From positions 25,847,209 to 25,911,208 of the forward strand of contig NC_134510.1 in the NCBI RefSeq assembly GCF_027942865.1: a stretch of 64,000 bases of DNA. The letters run 5' to 3'. The notes under the pieces are model-generated. The model had not been told where the DNA came from. It was given only the letters and a program-made list of their open reading frames with translations, and searched no databases. Numbering within the stretch: position 1 is the first letter of the stretch; every line of letters starts with the position of its first letter. A program made the position numbers and the translations under genes. The stretch comes from Odontesthes bonariensis. Its lineage: Eukaryota > Chordata > Actinopteri > Atheriniformes > Atherinopsidae. Positions 12,901-24,938 of the stretch are shown one piece after another.

Positions 12901-15900
12901 TTCTTTGAATCACTTCTGGTAGGTCCTGACCACTGTACACCAGAGAGCTGTGGTAGTGGCGATGCTATGACCCAGCCACAACTTGGCTTTTGTCAAAGTC
13001 GCTCCAGTTTTTACAGTTGCCCATTTTCTCTGCTTCAACACTTCAGCTTCAAGGACAGAATGTTCATTTGCTGCCTAATATATATTCAAGGTGCCATTGT
13101 AACAACATGAAGAATGTTTTTCACTTCACCTGTCAGTATTCAGAATGTTATGGCTGATTGGAGTCTATTAACTAAATACATAAGTCTTCATTTTGAGTAA
13201 AATATTGAAATACTTGTACTTAGATAAACTGATTTATAGAACGTTTTACTTACGCACCATTGACAGGTTTTATATTTCATTTATCTGAAAACTGGAGGAA
13301 CAGAGTTACTTTTCACATTAACAGAAAAAATATTGATTGAGTGCATAAAGTTATTTTTCCACATGTTCACGAGAAGTCGCCCTTTGCTTTGACTTGGGAT
13401 CACATAAACCGCAGTGTCAACTTCTAGACTGTAGAGTCTTGGTTACACAATTTAGAAACCTCTTTCTGACAATGACAAATTGTTGAAAAAAAATGTTTTG
13501 AACATTTTTTTTAAAAACATCTGGCATTGCCAGATAAGTCTGTCCTTTCCAACTCCATCAGAGATTATCACTCCATCAGCCTCCATCAGATTATCTTGCA
13601 GGATTCCCAAAAGTCTGGTTAGGTACCACTGTGGTTGCATTTTAGAGTGAAGTGCTGTAAAGTGAGCTCCAACTCAACCAGTTTCAAGAGTAAAATTCAG
13701 CTGTGTAGTAGTGCAATGCTTGAATTTAACAATCTAAGTGTGAGGATAATAGTATGTCAGGCAGCTGCTTTTGCTTTTGATACTTTAGATAGTTAGAACC
13801 TCAAAGGGCTTTTACATATTATCAAGGACTACTTTTGCATTGCTGTATTCGCACTTTTCATAAAGAAAGAAGGAAAGAAAAAAGTCAAACATGCCATCGT
13901 ACCCTAATGTTTTTCAAGGTTTCAAAAATGCCTTGAGGGTGGAGTCTCAGGGCAGCGTTTGAGGATTATAATACTTATCCAACTGATGTCCCGCTCCTTT
14001 GTACTTCCATCTGTTTCTTTACAGAATAACTTGTGGAAAAATAAGAGCTGTGCGCAAGAGACCAGCTCACCCCACGTCTGTCCGTCTCTCCTATCGTCTG
14101 TGTCCCTTCATTCCATCACTCCATCTTTCTCAAAATCCATCCATCAGCAAAAGTGGTGTGCTGTCATCACCGTGTGTCCCTCCGTCTGTCTGTCTACATG
14201 CAAGACCCCGCCGGGTAGCTATCTGTCTGCCTGTGTGTCTTCATACTTGTATGTATCGACTTGTGTGTCTGTATTAAGATGTTACTAACATCTGCTTGTA
14301 GAAGCAGTGCCATTAACCTTTGTGATGTTGTGTATCATCACAAAAGTTTTCCAAAAAAAAGATTTTCCAAAAAAGCGACACTGGTGTTTTTGTGTTTCAT
14401 TGGTAGGATAGCTGCTGTTCTCTTTTCTAAGGATAACAGATATGAGTTTGTGCCTTTTGTTGAGTCTGTTCACTCTGTTTCTTCTTTCATATCTCAGGAG
14501 TGAAGAGAGGAGTGTGTTCTCAGATTAACCACTTCCCAGAGGATGCAGACTTTGACCATGATGGAGCAGAGTACGTCCTACGTAAGTCAATACCTGGAGT
14601 ACCGGACATGAATGACGAGATGGAGGCCGGTGTGGGAGCTGCATTGAAAGCTGAAAACAATTTTGAAAAATGACTTTCCTCAAGGTTTTAAGTCTGGCAT
14701 TTAATTGCTCATTGCTCAGAAGATAATCTCATGGAGAAAAAAAACATGTGACAGTGTGTAGAAAGTCATGGGAGATGGTGTGCCCTAGTTCGTGCTCAGT
14801 GCCCTGCAGTGATGTCTTTCTGCTCTGTGATATGCTACATGTGAGCCTGTGCATGCATGAAAACTGTGCTCTGTTTACAATGTTGCATAGGCATTTTGCT
14901 GGCATTTAGGTGGCATTTTCTCTCCAGTGGCCTAGTTGTCCTGGATGAGAGAAGAGTGTTAATGTGTGTTTGTGTGTATGTTGGCACTTGTGCATGTGTG
15001 TACTTGGTTGGCAGACCTCCTGGAGGCACTGAAGGCCACATGGGAACATCTTTGTGAGGCAACTTTGGCCATTTTTTCAGTTGCTTTTCTGTTTGGAACT
15101 CAGCAACAAATTATAAAGGTTTGCTTACAGTGCTAATAAAATTATTTCAGTTCTGGTTGATAGTTTAATAATAGCACAATTTGATACAACAACAGCTGGG
15201 TTTTCATTGCTGTTTTTGATGCTCATTTAGAAAATATGAAGAAGAAAAGATGATTGTCAACTGTAAAAATTGAAAAAACTATCACTAATGCACATGAGGT
15301 TTATACTCTTTATTGAGCGGTTTTTGCCTGACTTAATAAGCATTAAGGGAATGAAAAAAACTTTACAAATCTGGTCTGAGAAAGATTGAAAAGACGTGAC
15401 TCACATGTCCCACTGCAGTTTTCCCAAAATTATTTTCTGACATATTCTCAGAGATCAAATATATTCCTGAAGAAGAGTCCTCTCTATTTTGATCTTGTGG
15501 ATGTCCACCACAGTAGCTGTTATATTCCTCCTTCAGGTTTGTTTCTGGTATAGAATTACTTCTACTAAATTACAAACACTTGCAATGGAGCCTATACTGC
15601 AACCCTCCGGCTCCTTTATGCTGCCTAGTTTAATCACAGTCAAAAATGCGCTTTTGATTCACATTTCTTCACTAGTGAATCAAAACCCAGGTATTTAAAC
15701 ATCGTCTTTATAGGGCAACCAAAAAATGCATATTTCTTTAGCCAAGAAAGTAAAAAATGTTTCTAATTATTATCTGATTTTATGCAACGGTGTTTTGATT
15801 GAAAACAGGCCATTTCTTTGTTTTGATGACACCATTCTATTCATATATGGTGTTTCCTGTGTTTAGCCAACCTGTGTTTTACCATCAAAACATAACAAAA

Positions 15901-17198
15901 CTATATTTAGGAAAAACCTTCTCGTAACTTCAGATACAATTGCAGAGCTTTCATGAAATGTAACAGATGATATCCTTTCTTCTTGTTTGATTTTGATCGC
16001 TTACCTCTATTCTTTGCTCTGTTTAGGAGTAGTTAGAGCTTCCAACATCTTCCCGATCCTTAGTGCCATCTTGCTGCTGATGGGAGGGGTTTGCATTGCT
16101 GCTAGTCGTTTCTATAAAAGTAAAAGGAACATCATCCTGGGTGCTGGAATCCTCTTTGTGGCTGCAGGTAACTGACCAATACTACATGTGTACTTCTATA
16201 TAGAGCTGTACATATGCTTGTATGCAAATGTGTGATTCTATCTCCACGTGCGAATGGTTATTTGGACTTTATTATTGTTTTAGAATGTTTTTATTGGAGG
16301 TTTTCACATTTACTGCTAATGATTTCAGTTGTTTTTATTGAAAAAGTCACTGCAGACAAATTTGTTTATCATTACTTGTTCCACTATTTTCTGTGCCCTC
16401 ACAGGTCTGAGTAATATAATTGGTGTGATCGTCTATATCTCTGCGGCACTGGGGGACATTTCTCCTAAGAAGGATGAGGATAAGAAATGGCAGTACTCCT
16501 ATGGTTGGTCCTTTTACTTTGGAGGCCTCTCCTTCATCATGGCTGAGATGGTGGGCGTGCTGGCTGTCAACATCTACATCGAGAAAAACAAGGAGCTTCG
16601 CTGTCGCTCTCGCACCGACATTTTTAAGAGCACCACGCATGCGATGCTTCGCCTGCCCAGCTACCGCTTCCGCCGCCGCTCCCGCTCCTCCTCACGCTCC
16701 ACTGACCCCTCCCGCTCTCGGGACCCGTCACCTGTAGGGGGCGGGGGGAAGAACTTCGGTCTGCCCCCCTCTGCGTTGCTCTCCCAGGGCCCCATCTCAG
16801 TGTCCACTTTACCTAACCCCCACTCGCGCTCCCACACGGCCCTGGCTGGAGGCGACATCTCCCTCTACACGTTGTCCCGCGACCCCAAACTGGGGGGTTT
16901 GCCGCCCATGTATGGAACTGTGGACAGGGCCACACTCTACCAGCTCCACAACTGCTTCCCAAAGGATGGAGGTGGAGGGGGAGTGATGATGAGCGGCACA
17001 CTGCCCTCACTCAAGTCCCACAACCCTTCAAATTCTTCCAACTCCAATGCACCAATGGCCAACTCTGTGGGCTCTGGCCCCCCGCCCTTCACCTCATCCA
17101 CAGTAGACAGGGAGCGAGGGATGGGGACTCTGGACAGGCTGAAAGGAGACAGGGAAAGCAACTCTAACACCCTTAATAGGAAGACAACGCCTGTGTAG
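9975..17198 (+). CDS. cacng8: CACNG8-like TARP gamma-8 (four coding exons)
   Basis: Coding exons are 9975-10197, 14498-14581, 16027-16167 and 16405-17198. All have GT-AG borders, the phases agree, and they give 413 residues (human gamma-8 is about 425). TARPs are four-helix claudin-fold proteins that traffic AMPA receptors to synapses and tune their gating. Helices fall at about 10-30, 107-128, 136-157 and 180-203. The first extracellular loop carries sequons at N41 and N45 and the family signature [11 protein letters not shown] at 65-75. The long cytoplasmic tail has the [20 protein letters not shown] block, [10 protein letters not shown], a Gly-rich stretch and a C-terminal TTPV PDZ ligand. 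The [10 protein letters not shown] ending and [11 protein letters not shown] segment favour gamma-8 over gamma-2, -3 or -4. The ATG at 9975 is chosen because it begins VCEKGIQ, two bases after an acceptor, with no upstream ATG in frame. Confidence 0.88.
12384..13167 (-). mobile_element. Deleted Tc1/mariner-like element in cacng8 intron 1
   Basis: The inner terminal block cagccataacatt (12393-12405) is matched exactly as its reverse complement at 13144-13156, and TA dinucleotides lie just outside each end (12384-12385, 13166-13167). The interior corresponds to the well-known fish Tc1-like family beginning 'accacctaatattg', with its transposase on the minus strand. At about 780 bp it is shorter than an intact element, and its frame is broken by stops. 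The element is therefore an inactive deletion derivative. Confidence 0.8.
15498..15690. repeat. Diverged dispersed repeat, copy B
   Basis: This is the partner of the repeat at 8310-8530, in the same orientation, lying in cacng8 intron 2. Shared blocks include ggatgtccacc.cagtagctgttatatt, aaattacaaacacttgcaa and ttcactagtgaatcaaaaccca, with gaps between them. The family is not identified. Confidence 0.5.
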
Positions 17199-19060
17199 AG
17201 GGAGAGAGGAGGAAGGGAGATGAAGAGGATGGTAGTAGTGAAAGCATTTGTGCGGCTCAACCAGAAATAGATAAACATACAGACAGACAGGTGAAACTCA
17301 ATAACTCTCCCTTCATTTTCACTGTTATTTAGTCGACTAAATCTCACTGAAAACAAAAAGAAGAGTAATAACAATATGATAATAACAACAACAATGAACT
17401 TTCGCAATGAAACTATTTTGATATTTTAATGTGCTAGAAATGATTTATTTTGTTAATGATCAAACGCAATTAACCTTGGGCTATAATGACAATGTGTCAC
17501 ATTACTTCTGTGCAATATTACTGCTAATTTAACCAGACCATCATTCATGTAAAATTGTTGTTGTGATTATTCTTAGTGTTATTACAGGCTAGCTGTGTTT
17601 GCAAACACTAGTTTGGAATGAAATCTTGATTTTCATGTTCGTTTTCTTTCACTCTAATTTCAGATCTCTATGACTTTAACTGTGAATTCTTCCATGCAGA
17701 GCCACTGAGACCTTCAGTGAGCTGTGTGTAACTGTGTCAAAGTGTCAAGCATGAGTGTGCACAAACTGTGAGAGAATGAGAGCCTGTCTTATTTTTTTAA
17801 CCCCAATATTATAGCATTTTCATTTATAACATGAAGTCAGATGTGAATACTGTAAATTGTCTTCCAATACTGATACTAAAAGAAATGCAACAACAAAGCG
17901 AGTGAATGAGACAATTGACCAACTTCATTGTTAGTCTGAGTTTTCTATCGGCCTCTGTTAGTTATATTTCCATTCTAATCAGTGTTAACAGTAGTACTTG
18001 TAGCTTTAGTCGTGTTGAAGATGTTTGTTCTTGGGCATTAACAGAAACCTCTGATTGGAGGAATCAGAAAAAAGAGACACTGAATAACACATTTGTACAG
18101 AATCAGGTAAAGGTTGCTGCCTGAGCAGAAAAATTTAGAATTCAATCTTCTTTTTTTTTTTCTATGAAAAGTCCCAAAGTGACAAATGCAAATCATCATT
18201 CTCAGTGGCAAAAAATAAACATGTGTATGTGGGTTACGAGGGTTTAAAAAAGAAGAAAACTTTTGAAAATATACATGTACATTGTAATTTACGCATACAT
18301 ATATTTGTAAAGTCTATAGATACATTTTTTTGGACCCACCGTTCATGCGTTTGGGCAGGGCAGGTTTGACTGATCCCAGTGCCCTTCTTGGACTCCATAC
18401 TTGCCCCTTCTCTGCCCTTTTTTTTGTCACGTGATCAGTCTTTTCACTACCTTGTCACGTCACCAATAACAGCTTCATCACACTGAGATAACCCCTTAAC
18501 CTCCCCAAAGATTATTTTCACTGTGCTTCCCTTGTAAACTGCCAGCTCCTGAGTCTGAACTGTTTATGTTGATGAGAATGTAAACACATGTAAACCCCAA
18601 CCCCCCCTCACCTTTCTCTCTTCGAAACTGTCCCGAGTGACCGGGTTGAAACTTTGGATACACATGTTATATGATAAAATGAAGAAACAAAATAATGACC
18701 AGATGCTTCCAGATTCTATACATTTTGATTTATTTGATTTGATTTCAGAAAAAGAATAATGTGAAAAAAACTGCACACAGATAGCATTTATGTGGGCAAT
18801 ATGAATAGTATGTAGTTGAGAATAGATATATCTAGACAAATGAAAATGGTTTATCTAAATGTGTGATAAACTTAAACACTGTATTGCACGAAGTTTATAA
18901 AAAAAAAATAATAACAGACATATTCACAGACTGCTGTCTTTTTTTATTGAATAGAGACTGAGGTCTCTTGTGATGCAGTGACTGATCGTACGTGTACACC
19001 TGAGTTTTTAAGCTGGGACACTGTGTAAACTTTAAATAAAGACAGAAGGCATTGCTTTGA
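17199..19060 (+). other. cacng8: Probable cacng8 3' UTR
   Basis: AT-rich sequence follows the cacng8 stop on the same strand. Polyadenylation signals AATAAA occur at 18214-18219 and 19035-19040, followed by T-rich sequence. The end near 19060 is inferred from the second signal. No credible ORF is present: the antisense frame at 16937-17407 is a shadow of the tail-coding exon plus AT-rich sequence. Confidence 0.5.
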
Positions 19061-22000
19061 AAGTCATGTAGCCCATTACATTATTTGAAAATGATACAAA
19101 GAAAGCGTATCACATGTTGAAAAAGAAAGTCTTTATTCTGAATGCTGTTGTCAAAAGACTGAGAAAAACGCAGCCACCTTTTCTGGCCTTGAGCTAAGTC
19201 AAAAGAGTATTTCAGGTTTATTTTTTTATTTTTTTTAATGGGGATTTTTGTGACGTACTTACTTATTAAGACAGTGTTTCATATGTTGTAGACAGCAGTC
19301 AGTCTACTCTCAGTTTGGAGAATCAGAAACAAGTCCACTAAGTTTAGGTAAAAACTACCCACATTAAACAATTAAAACGATTTAGTTTAAATAGTTTAAG
19401 CTATTACTACTTTGAGAATTTTTGTACTGCGTCCCTTCTTGCAAAGAAAGACCTATTGTGGTTAACTGTCTGATGCAGAAGTGACACGATGTAAAAATCC
19501 ACAACATAGCTTTTGCTCAAACTGCCTTGAAACTTTGAGTTTTGACTTGTTTTAGATGGAAAAATGTTGTTCTTCTTGCAGCCCTTTCTGAGTAGCTGTT
19601 CACTTTAGCTAGGCCATCAGGAAACCTTCTGACTCCAAACTGAGAGGGTTCTGACCGCTGTCTACTGCAGGTAAAATACTAGTTAGTCATAAGTACTACA
19701 TTCAACCACTCCTCAATATAAACGATCCCTTTAAGATTGAGTTGAAGGCTGGGTTCACATTGTTCACTCGTACATAGGACAGGAGCAGACAGCTGCTGAT
19801 GCATTTTGGACAGTACTTGTATGCAGCAATGCATCAGAGTCATGTGCCAAATATTCAGTTATGTGTCACATGAACATGTTGTTTTTAACAAATCTCTCCA
19901 CAACACTTAAATAAAGCGTTATGATATAAATCCCACCCATAATTTTTCTAATTATCACCATATCCACCTCAACACCCCAGCTGCGATCCATCCATCCATT
20001 TTCTATATCTGCTTAATCCAATTTAGGGTCGCGGGGGGGCTGGAGCCTATCCCAGCTGTCATTGGGCGAGTGGCAGGCGGGGTCCAACGTCCAACGTTGG
20101 ACCCATTGTTGTGGCAGGCATGCAAATATTCAAAAGAAATATTTCAACAAATGCACAAGATGTTTACTAATTAGACTTAAAGTTTATGTTTCCTGTTCTT
20201 ATTTTACTTATAATTACTCAAGTTCTGCGTCTCAGCCAAAAAAGAGGCGTAACACTCCAGGGTTTATGGTGTTGATAGAGTATTATTTAATTACCAGGCA
20301 TTCTCAACAGGTCAGGAAATTACAAGTGATCTGAGAGCAGCGCACTGCCTCTGTACACTGCTTTTATCTACTATTTGATGGGTTTTCTGTGCACTTTGCT
20401 GTGAACGAAGAGCTTCGTTAAAATTTTGAATAGCAAAACAAAATGGCCGATTCACCACATAGAGCACCATATAGTGAATAAGTGGACACTTCCAAGACAG
20501 CACGTGACTTTTAAATTGTTTTTGGTAATGATGTAAACCAGCATCTCTGATGGTATAACAGTGCAAAGCTTTGAGCTGTTTGCAGATCTGTGAAGGCACC
20601 ATTGAGGCAAGCGATATACGCAGGTATTAGAACAACATATGCTGCCATGCAGATCCTTGTAAATGTTCCATTTTCAACGTGATGTGCTTTCTTCGGATAA
20701 TTTTCAGTTAGGTACAGCTTTTAAATGATTTATAAAGTACTGCATTCTGTTTTTATTTACAGCCTCGCAACTTTTCTGGAACTCTTTTGGTGTTAGAATA
20801 TCTAAACAGTTGTGGAGGATACCTCCAGGTCCCTTTGTAAGGAATGTAACATGAAGGTGAAACAATGACAAAGGTGCACTCAAGTACAGGGCTGAATCTA
20901 TTCAATCCCATCACAGGTGTTGCAGGACGTGTGCTGCCACCAACACCACTGTGTCCTCGTTCATGAAACAACAGGGTTCTGACACACAGTTTTTTTAATT
21001 TGTAAGCAAGCACTGTTATAAGTAGGAAGTTAAGCTCAAGATCTCTAAGCTCATCTTTTGTGTGCTGTGTTCTTAAAAAGTCTTTGACCTTCCCTGTCAT
21101 ATCCGCAGCTCTTTATATTTGCAAATATATGGACAGCGCCAGATGGGCGGTGTTCACCAAAGAGGATAATGAGAAAATCAACTGAAAGTTAATTCAGTGT
21201 ACTTTTGTGTGACAGCTATTTCAGCACAGCACTTTCTTTTTGCTGACAGACCCATATGGGACCTCATGCATGATTTTGCATGCAAAACAATTACAAAATG
21301 CTCTCAAGGTGTGCTTTGGCTTTGCTCAACCTCAGAGGGAGGATCACTGGCAGGGAGCTGGAGGCTTGCAGACTCCTCACACAGCCTGGAGATGTTACTA
21401 CAGTTACATTAGATGGAGTATCACACCCTTGACAAGGGGCCTGAGATTCCAGGAAGTTCTACTGGACTTTGAGGATTAGTTATACTGAATGCCTTCCTCT
21501 GCTATTATCATACCTATTGCAATCTTGTTACAGTCACAGTGAAGCTGCGATGAGAGATTCAAAGAGTGAGGCTGCCAAAGAAAACCTAAGACAAATTCAG
21601 AACACATGCTCCACTCCTTGTCATAAAACACCCATTGATATATCAGGGAAAATATCTATACCAATAATAATTAATGCTTTCATCCTATTTAATCTCCACC
21701 TTCAATCTACAGGTCCTCCATAAGAAATTCTAGACAGTCTTTTTCCATTTGTAACTTGTGCCTGTGCTCCACTTGTCCCCCAGTCTCAGCAGAACTATTA
21801 ACAGCTATATATACAACCTGGATAGTGTGTCATGTGGATTCAGTTTCTGCCCACTGAGAGTTAAAAACATGTGAGTATGTGCGGGTGCAGGTGAGCATGT
21901 GAGTGTCTGGATGCCTTGTCCTCATCAGCGAGGTGTCTGTAACACTTGTTATTGGGATATTTCTGAGATGATCAGTCAGCGGTTTGTGTGTGGGATGAAA

Positions 22001-24938
22001 AGGTTGAGGGCAAGGTAGAGGAGTGGTGAGGTAGTGACCTGCTGGCCTCCCCTGGAGACAGCGTGGAAAGTGACGCAGCGAGGTCAGGCTTGGAGAGGGT
22101 GCAGAGGTATGAGGATAGGCTCGGGGGTACATTGTTGAAATTCAGGGATAAGGTTTCCCAACCTCTGCAGTGAAATGCATTGCGATGAGCTCCAGCCTAA
22201 TTATAGAAGAGTTGTTCTGGGGGATGGGGATGTTTGGCTGAGAGGTGAGGAGTCATACAGTGTGAAAGGGTGAAAATGGGTGAATGTCAGATTAAAAGAG
22301 TGAAAGGGTAACGTCCCAACACACCAAAGGGAGGTCTTTACTTCATGTCAAATCAGTTTAATAATGAACAAAACAGGTGCCACATTCTGCATACATGTGA
22401 GTGAAACAAAGCAGTGTATGATTTCAAAAATAGCTTGTATTGTTACATCGAAACAGTGAACATCCCAAGATAAAAATTAAGTAAAATACACTTATTTAGA
22501 CACGTAGCAAAATACATTTTTTGGAGACAATACTACAAAGAGTGAACAGTCATAAAACAAAAGCACACATATTCTATGTACAGAGTTGAGCTTATACAGT
22601 TTTCTGATATACTAATAGTATTTCAATCTGTTCACAGAGTTGATTTAATTCACCTGACATTCATCCAATGAACTGTAGCAGCACTCACCCAACCACCGCA
22701 GAAGACCTGTCAGAAATGCAAAAAGCATCAAGCATGTCACCAAGTGTTTGATAAAAGACATGTGGTTACGTTCAAGTGACAAAGCCCTCCAGCAGCTGTA
22801 TGTTCGACTGGGACTAAAGAGAAAGTCAAGAGACAACATTGTGGAGCATCAGAGCCCATGTAGGGATGAGGTTTGGGTGGATGGATGCGAAAACAAAACA
22901 CTGGAATTTAGCCATGTTTATTCTTGTAAACAATGTGATAAATATAATCTACCCAGAACAAAAAGGAAGTTATTTTAACATCGGACAAAAATGATTTTCT
23001 AGCCTTTGCAAAGTACTTTATGCTTAACCAGGACTTTCTGCTAATTTTACCAAGATGTTGGACTGTAACCTCGGTGTTTATCATCATTATCATTCTCCAC
23101 ATCGTGAAACTTTGTAATTTTGCAACAGAGGTTTGAAGGCACAAATAATGTTGTTCCACAGACAGTCAAGTCGGATGAAAAACACTTTGTTTGATCAACT
23201 CCTGATCATTATCATTTAAAGAAGTTAAAGATTCTGATCTTGGTGGACCTGCCTCATCCTTCATCTCACAACTCTGCCTCTTCTTTTACTCATTGCTCAC
23301 ATACACAATGAGCTTGTTTCCAGGGCAGTTGAAAAAAAAGTAAATATGTCAGTCCAACCGAAATTGTACGAAATCAAAGCTCTTCCATGCTCCAAAGTTC
23401 CATCTTTTTTAATCTAACAGTGAAAACTGTAAAGCATCAGTGTATATCATTACAGCCAATAAAGCTGCTATCATTCACTTATTTTTCTGTTTCTTTAGTC
23501 AGATGGCTAAATGCTAAATGAGACTACATCTCAACTCTCGGTCTCATTCCAGACTGTCCCTCTGCTCCAATAAAATCCTGATTTCATAATTGCATTATCA
23601 TCTGACAAAGTCACCAATCGAGTGACTTAAAGACAACGTATGTTCAGTGAGTTCAGCTACTCTCACATGATTTCTCTGTACTATGATCCCTGATAGAGAA
23701 AGTTGGAGGTGGCAGAATGCCTTGAACACTTCTCGTACAATTCTCGGCATTGTGCCGTCAAACATACTTCGGTCAGTCACTAAATTCTCCTCTCAAGCAT
23801 GTAAACTGTTTCAAGGGCAAAGTCGTGCTGTAACCGTAGCTCAAGTCAACTGAGCATGTAACCGTGCTGACTGTGAATGTGTTTTCAAAAATGGAAGTAC
23901 CCCTAAGTGGTGCCTGTGTAGGCTTTACTGGAGGCAGATCAACCTGTTTTAACTGCTTCAATTTTGTCAGGATGCCTTCGTGTCATAATCAGGGTACAGC
24001 CTTTAGCATCAGTTTTTATCCGGCCTGGTAAACATAGTGAAACAGTGTATTCATGTGCCATCTTCCAAACACACTAGTTTTGAAGCAGTGAATTTCCTTA
24101 ACCAAGCCAAATATTTTTTCTAAGTACCTAAGGAGGTATCAAAGGTTCGCACTATTTGATGACGAGAGACAGGCTAAGCAGGACATGATGCGTATTAAGG
24201 ATGGCGGGCAAAGCCACTGATTAAGTACATGTATTTAGAAGTATCCGCAAAAGCAATATACAGGGTAGCAGAAAAAAGAAGTCATCAGCATTATCAGCAT
24301 GCACACTCTCTTTTAGTGAAATCTCTGGACAATTACCTGCTCTATTCACACATGGGCTCGAACATAATGCAGACTTTATTTCTGCACAATGATCTGTCAG
24401 GCAGATTTGAACATTTCTCTTATGCAGCTACTTCAGGTATCTACAGAGTGCTTTTATAAAAATGATCTTTGTGTCATCCCAGAGGGTATGGATACCTCCT
24501 TTAATTTAAGGCTTTTAGTTATGTTTTTTAATGACAGAGATGGAATTTTCATGTGAAACACGCTACAAAAAGAATCAAATAACAAAGTATGCCACTAGAA
24601 ATGTCAAATTTATGTGCAGTTGTACAGCTCCTGGCATGCAGACAAACCTATTTGTGACATTTCAAAGAGTCAGCAGTAGCTACGCCCTTCCTTCTATTTT
24701 CTACTAATAATAACAAAAATCATTGCAAAATCTACCTCTAGAGGCCTTACTGAGGCCTTATATGAGTTGTTGACTCCTCTTTAGAAATTTGATTAAGACC
24801 AAGTATGAATTATCTGGCAAATTAAATGCAGATAATAAATGCAATAAATAGCAAGCTCAAAGTCACTGCTGTTGGAAGTTGGTTTTGTCTTGCCCTCAAA
24901 CATTAAGAATACTGGATGCATATTTCAGCATTCAAGGG
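19061..24938. other. Intergenic region between cacng8 and cacng6
   Basis: No recognisable exon. It contains the SINE fragment at 19988-20085. Its lower-numbered part may hold the remaining 3' UTR of cacng8 and its upper part the 3' UTR of cacng6, read on the minus strand (a minus-strand AATAAA lies at 24375-24380). A 115-codon minus-strand open frame at 20753-21100 resembles nothing I know and is not called. Confidence 0.6.
19988..20085. repeat. Fragment of dispersed SINE-like repeat
   Basis: It contains ccatccatcc, attttctatatctgctta, gtcgcggg, ggctggagcctatcccag and tcattgggcgag, the same series of blocks as in the copies near 4.4 and 29.0 kb. Only the tail half of the repeat is present; the tRNA-like head is missing. 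Confidence 0.75.

Noticed and set aside
16937-17407. 156-codon antisense frame over the cacng8 last exon
   Set aside because: Shadow of the gamma-8 tail-coding sequence; the hydrophobic start comes from AT-rich 3' UTR.
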